Source: Symbiodinium natans
Lineage: Eukaryota > Sar > Dinophyceae > Suessiales > Symbiodiniaceae
Direction of reading: 5' to 3'
Assembly: GCA_905221605.1 (NCBI GenBank)
Contig: CAJNDS010002237.1
Coordinates: forward strand, 396,001 to 460,000
Length of the DNA: 64,000 nt
Made by a program: the position numbers and the translations under genes. Shown one piece after another: positions 12,414-21,004 of this stretch. Within the stretch, counting starts at the first letter, position 1, and each line of letters begins with the position of its first letter. Under the pieces are notes generated by a model that saw nothing but the letters and a program-made list of their open reading frames with translations, was not told the DNA's origin and searched no databases.

Positions 12414-15400
12414 ATGTCCGCAGAGGTTGCAGGTCAGGCTGAGGGCGTCACCCTCCTCGAAGCTATCGAGGGTGGAGACGTTCCCTCTCCCGAGCGGATG
12501 AGCTACGTCGCTTGGCTTAAGTGGCGTAGGGAGACTGGCAGCCGTCCGTTGTCCAAGCGGGATGGGGTCAGCACTACGCCAGAGCAAGAGGCGGCTCTCT
12601 GGCGGAAAGTCATGAAGTTCCTCCATGACGCCGAAGACGAGGACGAGGATGAGGAGGAAGAAGAAGAGGACTCCGAGCTAGTCCCTGAGGCCTCGGGCGC
12701 TGGAGGCGACAGTCCGCCGCGGGTGGACGTCAGCGCCGCGGCTAGGGAGCTGGCCATGGTCCCTACCGGTGCTGCCTATGTCCCTGCTACGGCACCAGGG
12801 TCCCGCCCGGCGGGGCCGTCCGGTCCGCCGTCGACAGCAGGTTCGGTGCCAGGCACCGCAGAGGGCTTGCAGGCGGAGCTGCGCGCGATTTTCCGTCCAG
12901 ACCAAGAACCGGTCGCGGACTACTTGACGCGCGTTTCGCGGATTGTCCTCGCGCTGAAAGCGCATGGAGTCACGGTGAGCTCCCGTGACCTTGACGCCTT
13001 AAGCACCAAAGCCACCCTCCTTGCGGATGAGTTCTCCAAGATAGGCGGGGACTGGCATCCGACAAAGATGGTCCGTCGGCTGCGGACCAGATTCTCGGTC
13101 GCGGCTTTGCGCGGTGGCGAGGACCCCGAAGACGCAGAGGAGATTCAGCGCGAAATCCAATGCATCGGGGAGCTTATCCTCGCGTTGGGGGGAAAAGAAA
13201 GCTCGAGCCAAGAGAAGGTTTGGAGCTCCCCGTCCGATGTGCCAGTTGAAGCCGTGGGGCCGCGTTCCCCAGGGCTCCCACAGCCTGCGACTGCAAGTGG
13301 GTTGGGGGTAGGATTGGACCGTGGAGGTTTGCACACTGCAGAGGTTGCAGGTGGTCCTTCCGCGGCCCGTGTCCTGGGCGCGACGGACGGCGATTCCCCT
13401 TTGCGCGCGAAGCTTGCTGCGCTAGAGATGGAGATAGAAGCCCTGAAGCGAGGTTCAGACGGCGGAGGTTCGCAGACCGGGTCCCAAAACCCGGCGGGCG
13501 ATTTCGCCGCCGCACTCGCCGCCCAAACTGAAGCGCTGAAAGAAGCGTTAGCGCAGAGGGGCGGGCAAAGCTCCATAACTACGGTCAAAACTGACCTCAC
13601 GTGGCCGACGCTGACCGACGACAAGTCGGACGCGCGAGACGTTGTCTTGTTCTACGAGGAGTTCGAGGACGTCTGCGCGCTGGCCAACAACTGTCGCGGT
13701 ATGAGTGCGCGCGAGAAGCTGCTAGCGCTACGCGGGCGCTGCCGCGGCTCGCGCATGAAGACGTACACGAACGCGTGCCGCGCAGCGTGGAAGTCGGGAG
13801 AGGTTCTCTCCGATCCACAGGCGGTGTACGACCGCATCAAGAACAAGCACTTGATGTTCGGGGAATCGCGGGAGGAAAGAGAAGTCCGCGTGGATGGTGA
13901 GCATGCCTCCCTCGCTAAGGGTAAGCTCACAGGCCACCAATTCGAGCCTTTGTTTGAGGCATCGATCGCGGACCTTGAGGCGGTGGGTCTTGGGAAGACC
14001 CCACGAGAGTTGTATCTCTCGTACCTCCGCAAGATGCCCCCGTATCTCCAAAAGGAGATACGGAACGACAAACGGTTGTGGCCTGGCGATCCCAAGGATG
14101 GCGGGTTGCGAGGACCGCAGACTTGGGAGGAGAGCCACAAGGTCGTCCTGGAGTACGAGCAGAGGGAAGCAGCTCACAGGGCTGTCTCCCACTCTGTGTA
14201 CTCAGCGACCGGCTCGCAGAGCGCGGACCCGTCGGTCGCGCTAGCCGAGGCTCAGAAGGAGATTAAGAGCCTCAAGGCCGCTGCGAAGGCTGCTGCGAAA
14301 GGAGCAGCTGCCGCGGCCAAAGCTGGCGCGGACCAGACGTTTGCCGCTGCGTCGAAGGGAGCTGGCAAAGGAGCGGACAAAAAGATCTGCTTCCACTTTC
14401 GCGATCACGGGAATTGCCCGAAAGGGGATGCCTGCCCGTACAGCCACGACAAGGAGCTTCGCAGAAAAGCTCTCGCGGCCAAGAAGGGTGACCAAACCTT
14501 TGCCACTGCGAAAGGTAAGGGCAAGGGGAAGGGAGGTGGCAAGGCAAAGGCCAACGCAAAGCCTAAGGCTGCGGCCAAAGGCGCGGCAAAGCCACCAGGC
14601 ACTGTTTGCCCCTTTTTCTCCAAGAATGGGTCGTGCAAGAAAGGAGCCAGCTGCGACATGGTCCACAACCTGACGACCTCAGGAGGGACGCCGGCCTTGC
14701 CTGCCAACTGGGCCCCGCCCTCCGGTGCTTCCATGTCTAACCCCTTCGCCGCGTTCAGTGTCCAGATAGGCAGCTCAGGCGTCCAGGCAGGCGTCTTAGG
14801 AGCCGCAGGACGCGCCGCGGTGCAGCAGCACGCGCTTCCGTTGAGCAAGGGCGGGCGGGACAAGTTCGCCACCCTGGACGATCTGCCGAAGGACTGGTGG
14901 AACCTGGCGGACAACGAGCCAGGAGGCTACCAGTACAGGACGGTAGTCCAGGTCCTCGACCGTAAGGTCGAGTGCATGCTCGACGGATGTGCCGGCGCAA
15001 ACCACGTGACCGAGGAACTCGTGGTGGGCATGATGAACCGGGCTGCAGAGCTGGGGATCGGCACCGAAGATCCCGGCTTCCCGGTCGTGAGACTCGAAAA
15101 GTGGGTCCACCCCGAATACGTGCATGGAATTGCTTCGGGAGCCCCCGTTCCTCTGAAAAGGGCAGCAGTCTTGCGCGTCACGCTGCTGGAAGGCAGGACG
15201 GCGGACGACTGTCGCCCCAACGCCGAAATTTTCGTGCGATGCAAAATCGCAGCCAGGGGGACGTCCGATTGGCACGGACTTATCCTCGGCGGCAGAGCGC
15301 TGGACTGCGCCGGAAGGATGGGCCTGGGATTCAGGCCGGGTCCCGACTTTCACGTCCTCGACACGCTGGGAATCAGGATGCCCAGATGTGAGGATCACAG

Positions 15401-16406
15401 CAGGACTCGGAAGGACAGGGCCTATGCCTTTGAAGCGCGGTTGTCAAGCCTGGACGACGCGTCATGCACCGAGCCTGGGGGCGGAAGTCGTGAGCTTCTC
15501 CGCTATGACGGGGAAGAGCCGCTCGAGCTCTCGCCAGGTGATGGGGTGCTGGTGCCAGTCGTGCGGGAGGCAGGAGTCTCCGCAGAGGGATCCCTGTCCG
15601 AAGTTGTGCTTCCGGTTGAGTGTGGGGTCGAGGCTGTGCCAGGTCTCTGGCCCACAGGAGAGGGTAAAGGGTTCTCTCTCCAGCCGGGCGAGGTTGTTGC
15701 GGAAGTGCGTTCCGGCCTCGTCAGCACTGCGGCTTGTGGTTGTGGCGCGATTGAGACGGTGTTCGAGTCGGAGCCGTCTCCGCAGGCATGTGCGGATTGT
15801 GGGGTCGCCGTTGCTTCGGTTGACCATGACCCGTGCTTTGCTTGCGGGTCCGCGTCCAGGGCCGCGGCAAGAAGCTTCCAAGGTTGTTCCTCGTGCGCGC
15901 GGTTCTTTGGGCGGCTGCGCACCGGCGCCAGGATCGGTGTGCTATCGGTCCTTGCTGCGGTGACTGTTCTCGCTTCGGTGTGGGGCGGGAGCGGCCCGGT
16001 TGGGCGCCCTTTTGAGGAGCCTGGAGTGCTTACTTGCTTGGACCACCTTCCAAGCGTCGACAGCTGGTGGGAGGCGCCAGGTGGTTACGCGTCTGTGTGG
16101 GGTAGGCGCCCTGCGCAGAAGGACCTTGGGACCCTGGCGGTCGAGAAGGCGCCTTACGAAACCAGCGCGCAGGTGAGGCGTGGCGTCTTTGGGACACGAG
16201 GGATTTGCGTGTGGCGGAAAGCGTTGCGTGCAGCGATGAGGTTCCCGTCACCGAACGCCTCGCGGTCTTTAGGACGCGCAAGGGTCCACGCTGGGCTGAC
16301 TGGCGTGAGGGATCGGCCACGGCTGGAAGAGGCGCAAGTGGCGCGGTCGACACGGCGCGCTGCCCGAGCTATCATATCGTGGAGAGCTGGGACATCGATA
16401 AGATGA
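12414..16406 (+). CDS. Gag-protease polyprotein with two CCCH zinc fingers
   Basis: A 1330-residue open frame with an ATG 205 bases after the LTR. After an N-terminal segment, residues 65-90 are strongly acidic (Asp/Glu run). Residues 380-620 are likely capsid-like and helical. Residues 659-678 and 732-751 are CCCH fingers, both spaced C-x8-C-x5-C-x3-H, in Lys/Gly/Ala-rich surroundings suited to binding RNA. Most retrotransposon Gags use CCHC knuckles instead. Around 840-970 lies a retropepsin-like domain: Asp857 in the motif LDGCAGANHV, where the family normally has D-S/T-G, and a later hydrophobic ILGGRALD (near 957) matching the family's second conserved motif. Near residues 1105-1165 there are four closely spaced Cys pairs like a zinc ribbon, then a hydrophobic helix (GVLSVLAAVTVLASVWGG). 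The frame is probably non-native beyond about 16.18 kb, where coding appears to switch to the next ORF. Confidence 0.85.
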   Translation: MSAEVAGQAEGVTLLEAIEGGDVPSPERMSYVAWLKWRRETGSRPLSKRDGVSTTPEQEAALWRKVMKFLHDAEDEDEDEEEEEEDSELVPEASGAGGDSPPRVDVSAAARELAMVPTGAAYVPATAPGSRPAGPSGPPSTAGSVPGTAEGLQAELRAIFRPDQEPVADYLTRVSRIVLALKAHGVTVSSRDLDALSTKATLLADEFSKIGGDWHPTKMVRRLRTRFSVAALRGGEDPEDAEEIQREIQCIGELILALGGKESSSQEKVWSSPSDVPVEAVGPRSPGLPQPATASGLGVGLDRGGLHTAEVAGGPSAARVLGATDGDSPLRAKLAALEMEIEALKRGSDGGGSQTGSQNPAGDFAAALAAQTEALKEALAQRGGQSSITTVKTDLTWPTLTDDKSDARDVVLFYEEFEDVCALANNCRGMSAREKLLALRGRCRGSRMKTYTNACRAAWKSGEVLSDPQAVYDRIKNKHLMFGESREEREVRVDGEHASLAKGKLTGHQFEPLFEASIADLEAVGLGKTPRELYLSYLRKMPPYLQKEIRNDKRLWPGDPKDGGLRGPQTWEESHKVVLEYEQREAAHRAVSHSVYSATGSQSADPSVALAEAQKEIKSLKAAAKAAAKGAAAAAKAGADQTFAAASKGAGKGADKKICFHFRDHGNCPKGDACPYSHDKELRRKALAAKKGDQTFATAKGKGKGKGGGKAKANAKPKAAAKGAAKPPGTVCPFFSKNGSCKKGASCDMVHNLTTSGGTPALPANWAPPSGASMSNPFAAFSVQIGSSGVQAGVLGAAGRAAVQQHALPLSKGGRDKFATLDDLPKDWWNLADNEPGGYQYRTVVQVLDRKVECMLDGCAGANHVTEELVVGMMNRAAELGIGTEDPGFPVVRLEKWVHPEYVHGIASGAPVPLKRAAVLRVTLLEGRTADDCRPNAEIFVRCKIAARGTSDWHGLILGGRALDCAGRMGLGFRPGPDFHVLDTLGIRMPRCEDHSRTRKDRAYAFEARLSSLDDASCTEPGGGSRELLRYDGEEPLELSPGDGVLVPVVREAGVSAEGSLSEVVLPVECGVEAVPGLWPTGEGKGFSLQPGEVVAEVRSGLVSTAACGCGAIETVFESEPSPQACADCGVAVASVDHDPCFACGSASRAAARSFQGCSSCARFFGRLRTGARIGVLSVLAAVTVLASVWGGSGPVGRPFEEPGVLTCLDHLPSVDSWWEAPGGYASVWGRRPAQKDLGTLAVEKAPYETSAQVRRGVFGTRGICVWRKALRAAMRFPSPNASRSLGRARVHAGLTGVRDRPRLEEAQVARSTRRAARAIISWRAGTSIR

Positions 16407-19400
16407 TCGAGGAGCCTCCAACGGACTATTATTATGAGCAGCTCGCGGCAGATATGCGCGCCCGGCACCCTAAGGCGTGCCCGCACCTCCTCGACCACCT
16501 CGTTTCCTTAGAGGGTTTCCTAGACAAGTCAATCTTGTTTGGGTTCTCCTTTGGAATCAGCAAGGCCGAAGTTTGTGTCTCCAAAGGTAAGCTCCTAGGA
16601 CACAACATTGGGCGGGACGGGAGTTCGCCTGACGAAGAGCGTTGTCAGGCGGTGATTGACTTTCCCCCGCTCTGGGAGAAGCTTCACATTCAGCAATTTT
16701 TGGGTTGCGCAAATTGGTTGCGCGGCTACCTGCCTGTTGAGTATGGGCACGCAGCCAAGATTTTAGGGCAGTGGCAGAAGCCAGGCGCCGTCTTTCCTGA
16801 AGGCGGGCTGGGCTCAGCCGCCACCGAGGGTTGCAAAGCCTTTAAAGCGATTAAGCGCATGATGCAAAACCGCATCAATTTGGCTACCTTCGATGAGGCC
16901 TCTGCTGCGGATGGGTCGTGTCCCCTTGAGCAGATCGCGGATGCGTCGGGCATCGCGGTAGGGGGCAGCGTCGTGCAGATGACGCGTGACTTGAGTCAGC
17001 TCAAAGTGCTTATGACGCACTCGAAGAGCTTGACCCCCGCGCAGCAGAACTGGCCGCCCTTGATACAGGAGGCGTTTGCCCAGCTCGAGGTAAAGCGGGC
17101 GACACGCCGCATGTTTGGCTCTATTCGGACTCTGTGTTGGACAGATCATGCCAACCTTACCCGAGCGCAAACGTCGGACATCGGAATGGATCCGAAACTC
17201 GTCCGGTGGGTTGCGGAAATCCTTATGGATGGGTCCGAAATAAGGAGCCTTAGCGGTCGCTCAGCGACGCTGGGTGACAGTTTTAGCCGCAATCCCAAAG
17301 ATCGGGATGCGCTCCTTGCGGCGAGGACGAAAGATCTCGAGGGCCTTTCGGGCCAACTCCGAGGTTTCGACCTGGACCAGTACCTCGGAGAGGGTACTGA
17401 GGGTGACGGACCAGTGCCCTGGGCGGTCGGCAACGACGCCGTCCCAGAGCCTGCGGGCCGTGTCCAGGCCGCGGCTGTGCCGATGTGCGTCGTCGCAGCC
17501 CTTCCGGTGCGCGTCATGGTTGTCTTTGACTACGCGCGTTGGAAAGAGCAGGACGCAGAGCTGACTGAGATCAGGCGCGTTTTTCAAGCGAGCCTCCCTG
17601 GAGTTTCTGTTGCTGTCAGGGGTTGTTGGGGTCCGTTTGAGGATACCGACGGGCTTGCCTCGCATTTTGATTGCGGGGCCGGCAGGCTCGCAGGGACCAA
17701 GAAGATCAAGCGGATCAGGGTCGACTTGCTTACTTCGTGTGCCAAGGTTCTTAGGGAAGCTTCGGGGTTTCGCCCGCAATTCCTCGTAGGACTAGGGCAA
17801 GGCGGGCTTGTCACAGCCGTCCTTAGGTGGCCTTTGGTTGTTGAGCTCACGCTCCAAGCAAGGAACCTGCAGCGCAAGGAAGCCAGGGCTGTAGGAGAGG
17901 CTTGGGCAGGCATCAAGGCTATCTGGGCGGTGCGGCCACGCCTTTGGCGCACGCAGCAAGGCCACTTGGAAGTGGCCGAGGCTTGTCCGGAACTCAAGAA
18001 GGATTTTCCGGAGCCTCCCCTGCGAGGTTTTGGGATCGTAGGGAAGCAGGCATTGGGGGCGGAAGTTCTGCGGTCCTTGAGGTTGGACGCGGTTCGTTCC
18101 ATCGATGATGCCAGCATTAGAGGGATGCTGGACGAACCGTCACGACCCCTCTGGGACCATGAGGGTCTGTGCATCTGCGGCAAGCGGACCTACCTGTTTT
18201 CTCGCTGCCCCGCCTGCATCGAGAAAGAGGCAGTCGATACCTCGGTAGAGATAGCCGAGCGGGAGGAGCCCGAACCTCCGCTTGAGGGCGACCTTGAGGC
18301 CCATGAGGTGGGCCTAGAGGTCAACTCCGTCCTTGCAACTTTGGATAGGACAGGAGGTTTAGTTAGGGTTAGGTCCTCAACCATCCAGCAATGGGCGGTA
18401 GGGTTCAGGACTACGCCCAAAGATGCTCCAGTTCCCACAGCATATGGCATGCTGAGTGGGAAGATATGGAAGAAGAGCCATTCCATGAAGCTCAGCCTCG
18501 GCTCCCAGCACAAGGATCTTTCCAAGTGGGGCGAAGTGAAGCCTTACTGGACCACATGGGTGGTTAGAGAAGATGGTGCTGTGGTGGCGGGGCACAACTG
18601 CTCGCCCCTGAATGTGGTTCAGGGCGACATCGTCGTGCATTGGTCGTCAGTGGTGAACTGGCACGGCCACAGACATGTCGTGAATGAGCAGTGTGAAGTG
18701 CTCTGGAGGTCTAAGGGCAAAGAGGTTGCCTTAGACCCCTCCTTCGGCAAGCTTATAGCCCTTGTGGGTAGGGTTACTCAGGTCATTGGCTGGCGGGCAA
18801 CCGGAGAAGGTTCGGATCCCCGCAGTTCTACCCGGCAGGCGTCAAGGGTCCTTGCTCAATTCTCTTCGTCCAACGAGGGCGTAGAAGGGCATTGGACCGC
18901 GGGCGCTATCAGTCGCGGAAAGAATGCCAATGAGTGCAAGCTGAAGGGTAGAGTTTTGGCGTTTATGGGTGAGGAGCACAAGGGCCCTGCAGTGGTTCTA
19001 GAGCTCGTCAGCCATAGGCCCATCCTGTGCATTTGGGACCATTCCTCAACCAAGGTCAAGGTCGAGTTTAAGGGCGGTGTTCCGTCTTTGAGCCTGATCT
19101 TGGAGGAGGACGAAAATCGTCGTGAGCAGCTTGCGGTCGAGGCAAGGGACGCGGCGAACATTTCGGAGTTCCGAGTCACGGGATCCCTTCGTACGGCGTG
19201 GTACGAGGGTCAGCGGCGCGATCCCTCATTGGCGAACCTCTTCTTAGAAACAAACACAAGAAGAGGGGCGGCAAGCGACGTCGCGAAGAGGCGACGTACG
19301 GCAAGGGCCGCGACCCTTGGAGTGCGTGGGCAGACGCCCGTGGCAAGGGCCAGGGCAAGCCGAAGGGCAGAGGCAAGTCCGATGCCAAGGGCAAGCCCAA

Positions 19401-19579
19401 GGGGAGGGGCAGGTACGCCTGGGGCGCTTACGCCGCGGGCATTGTTGCCGCGCTCCAACCCCGCCCAAGCACGAGCTGGGTCCCAGCCTTCCCGTGCGGG
19501 TCGGCCCGGCCGCCGCCAAGTGTTCCGCTTCCGCCGCGGACCCCCTTTTTCCTGGGTCGCGGGCTCCTCAATCGGTTGA
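16205..19579 (+). CDS. Pol-like frame: RT thumb/connection, RNase H, unknown region
   Basis: An open frame without an ATG at its head; it overlaps the previous ORF by 202 bases in the -1 frame and opens after a stop at 16175. It enters the RT fold late: the LLGHNIGRDG segment (16590-16620) and QQFLGCANWLRGYLP (near 16692) correspond to the LGH and FLGLANYYRRF motifs of the Ty3/gypsy thumb. RNase H follows: IADASGIAVGGSVV (Asp codon at 16940), the SKSLTPAQQNWP motif, and WTDHANLTRAQ near 17138. The fingers and palm with the catalytic YxDD box, which should precede the LGH motif, are absent in all plus frames. From 17.4 to 19.2 kb the protein is unrecognised, with a CxC...CxxC cluster (near 18175) and a final TAWYEGQRRDPSLANLF segment resembling the linker that usually precedes the integrase zinc finger. 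No integrase follows. Confidence 0.75.
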   Translation: MRVAESVACSDEVPVTERLAVFRTRKGPRWADWREGSATAGRGASGAVDTARCPSYHIVESWDIDKMIEEPPTDYYYEQLAADMRARHPKACPHLLDHLVSLEGFLDKSILFGFSFGISKAEVCVSKGKLLGHNIGRDGSSPDEERCQAVIDFPPLWEKLHIQQFLGCANWLRGYLPVEYGHAAKILGQWQKPGAVFPEGGLGSAATEGCKAFKAIKRMMQNRINLATFDEASAADGSCPLEQIADASGIAVGGSVVQMTRDLSQLKVLMTHSKSLTPAQQNWPPLIQEAFAQLEVKRATRRMFGSIRTLCWTDHANLTRAQTSDIGMDPKLVRWVAEILMDGSEIRSLSGRSATLGDSFSRNPKDRDALLAARTKDLEGLSGQLRGFDLDQYLGEGTEGDGPVPWAVGNDAVPEPAGRVQAAAVPMCVVAALPVRVMVVFDYARWKEQDAELTEIRRVFQASLPGVSVAVRGCWGPFEDTDGLASHFDCGAGRLAGTKKIKRIRVDLLTSCAKVLREASGFRPQFLVGLGQGGLVTAVLRWPLVVELTLQARNLQRKEARAVGEAWAGIKAIWAVRPRLWRTQQGHLEVAEACPELKKDFPEPPLRGFGIVGKQALGAEVLRSLRLDAVRSIDDASIRGMLDEPSRPLWDHEGLCICGKRTYLFSRCPACIEKEAVDTSVEIAEREEPEPPLEGDLEAHEVGLEVNSVLATLDRTGGLVRVRSSTIQQWAVGFRTTPKDAPVPTAYGMLSGKIWKKSHSMKLSLGSQHKDLSKWGEVKPYWTTWVVREDGAVVAGHNCSPLNVVQGDIVVHWSSVVNWHGHRHVVNEQCEVLWRSKGKEVALDPSFGKLIALVGRVTQVIGWRATGEGSDPRSSTRQASRVLAQFSSSNEGVEGHWTAGAISRGKNANECKLKGRVLAFMGEEHKGPAVVLELVSHRPILCIWDHSSTKVKVEFKGGVPSLSLILEEDENRREQLAVEARDAANISEFRVTGSLRTAWYEGQRRDPSLANLFLETNTRRGAASDVAKRRRTARAATLGVRGQTPVARARASRRAEASPMPRASPRGGAGTPGALTPRALLPRSNPAQARAGSQPSRAGRPGRRQVFRFRRGPPFSWVAGSSIG

Positions 19580-20685
19580 TGCACGCCCTCAACGGGAACA
19601 TCAACGGCTGGTGGGGCCTGGCGGCTGCAGCGTCGGCGCCGATTGCCTTGCAGTTGCGCCGCGGGGTTGTGCATGTTGTCGAGGACTCCACGCACGCGGT
19701 TGCAACGGTTTCGGCCGACGTAGTCGAGGAAATCGGTCATGGGGCCAGGCGGACCGTGTGGGTCGCCGGAACAGCCGTCACTCTGGTGGTAGTGATCTTG
19801 TGCGGCGCTGTTCTGTGGTACGTGAGTCGTGCCGTTGCTAATCGCATTGCGCATATGCGACATGGCAACACCGCGGCCCCTGAGGCGCGGCTGTCTCAGC
19901 TCCTTGGCTCTGAAGCGACGTTTGAGGTCGCGAGCACTAAGAAAGGGGTGACCCATAAAGTTTGGGTGCACCTCAAGGAGGAGACAGCTGCCTGTGGCTG
20001 TCGTGCTTACCTGGCAGAGGGACGTTGCGGGCATTGCGATGCCGCAATGGACACCGCTCGTTCCCTAGGGTTTTTGCGCGCGGCCCAGCGAGGCGCGGGT
20101 CCTGCGCTCACAGACTCCATTCGGAGTACCGCCTCCGAAGCCCTGGCTAAGGGTAAGGTTGTGTTGGGTTTGGGGAACAGTGAAGGATGTTTCTCCCAAC
20201 TTGCGGCCAAGAGCCGCGGGCTCTCCTGCTTTCAGGGGCTCGCGGGTCGTGACCTGGCCGCGGCCCCAGCAGATGGAGCGAGCGCAGCCCACGCACATTC
20301 CGGCTCCGTGCAACGTGCCGCCACTGTCACTGTGGCGCGCACACCCGGCCGGAGGAACAAGGGCCCAGTCCCCGCTAGGAGATCTCCAGTCAAAGAAGCG
20401 GAATTCCTTGCAGGCGGGCCATACGTTCAGGCCGCCCAAACGCTGCTTGGGTCTGGAGCAGCAGAGGATGTGATCTACATCCGGGCGTACAGCTTAGATT
20501 GCCCATCCTGCATCGAGGCAATCGAAGCGTCGCTTAGCAAGGGCGCAAGCGTTCGGATCGTCGCCGACATGGGACAATGCCCAGTGGCAAGCGTTGAAAC
20601 GCTTGGCGGCTGCAGGTGCCGAGGTGAAGGTGGGTTGTGGCACATCCGTGCGCGACGCCTATGCTCGCGACGGCCGCGGGGCTAA
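19198..20685 (+). CDS. Membrane helix, SWIM-type zinc finger and first half of a PLD domain
   Basis: A 495-residue open frame (GTG at its head, no ATG), overlapping the preceding ORF in the -1 frame; coding probably switches near 19250. Residues 20-75 are Lys/Gly/Arg-rich (repeated GKGK words). Residues 187-210 form a hydrophobic helix (VAGTAVTLVVVILCGAVLWY). Residues 266-279 match the SWIM finger pattern CxCx(n)CxH: CGCRAYLAEGRCGH. Residues 424-460 (DVIYIRAYSLDCPSC, then KGASVRIVADMGQ) have the strand-helix-strand pattern that opens a phospholipase-D-family nuclease domain; the catalytic half lies in the next ORF, one base out of frame. SWIM fingers bind nucleic acid or protein, and single-HKD PLD proteins include nucleases. 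Neither is a standard part of a Ty3/gypsy element. Confidence 0.7.
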   Translation: MVRGSAARSLIGEPLLRNKHKKRGGKRRREEATYGKGRDPWSAWADARGKGQGKPKGRGKSDAKGKPKGRGRYAWGAYAAGIVAALQPRPSTSWVPAFPCGSARPPPSVPLPPRTPFFLGRGLLNRLMHALNGNINGWWGLAAAASAPIALQLRRGVVHVVEDSTHAVATVSADVVEEIGHGARRTVWVAGTAVTLVVVILCGAVLWYVSRAVANRIAHMRHGNTAAPEARLSQLLGSEATFEVASTKKGVTHKVWVHLKEETAACGCRAYLAEGRCGHCDAAMDTARSLGFLRAAQRGAGPALTDSIRSTASEALAKGKVVLGLGNSEGCFSQLAAKSRGLSCFQGLAGRDLAAAPADGASAAHAHSGSVQRAATVTVARTPGRRNKGPVPARRSPVKEAEFLAGGPYVQAAQTLLGSGAAEDVIYIRAYSLDCPSCIEAIEASLSKGASVRIVADMGQCPVASVETLGGCRCRGEGGLWHIRARRLCSRRPRG

Positions 20686-21004
20686 GGTAGGCACCGGGAT
20701 TCAAGGGCTGCACCATGCCAAGGCCCTTTGCCTACTGCGGCCTGATGGTGCGGTGGTGCTGATTGGGAGCCTCAATTTTACCACAAGCAGCAAAGCCAAT
20801 GCGGAGGCAGGGCTTAAGCTTGAGGTCCCCAAGACGCACCCGGTCGCGCAGTCCTACATTGAGGATTTCCAGAGGGTGTCGGCTGAGGCATTCTCCCTCA
20901 ATGAGGCGGTCGCAAGGCGCCCTCAGTTGGAGCGAGCCAGTAGCTCCAACGTTGCTGGCAACGCCACTCGTGCCCCCAACACTGCTCCACAGGGTATCGA
21001 GTAG
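20594..21004 (+). CDS. PLD-family HKD catalytic half
   Basis: A 136-residue open frame starting at a non-ATG codon. It opens with KRLAAAGAEVKVG, the helix-strand expected next in a PLD fold. The HKD signature is intact: His41-x-Lys43 (HHAKALCLLRPD), Asp51, then Gly58-Ser59-x-Asn61 (IGSLNFTT). The pattern HxK...D...GSxN is diagnostic for the phospholipase D superfamily, which includes single-HKD nucleases of the Nuc and PLD6/Zucchini type. The upstream half of the fold ends near 20577 in the preceding frame, so a single +1 shift near 20578-20585 separates the halves. This may be a mutation in this copy, an assembly indel or recoding. Activity would require dimerisation, as in other single-HKD enzymes. 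Confidence 0.8.
   Translation: MKRLAAAGAEVKVGCGTSVRDAYARDGRGAKVGTGIQGLHHAKALCLLRPDGAVVLIGSLNFTTSSKANAEAGLKLEVPKTHPVAQSYIEDFQRVSAEAFSLNEAVARRPQLERASSSNVAGNATRAPNTAPQGIE

Noticed and set aside
19240-19262. Possible -1 slippery site (AAACAAAC) where ORF2 passes to ORF3
   Set aside because: It does not fit the X-XXY-YYZ heptamer, and I see no clear downstream pseudoknot.
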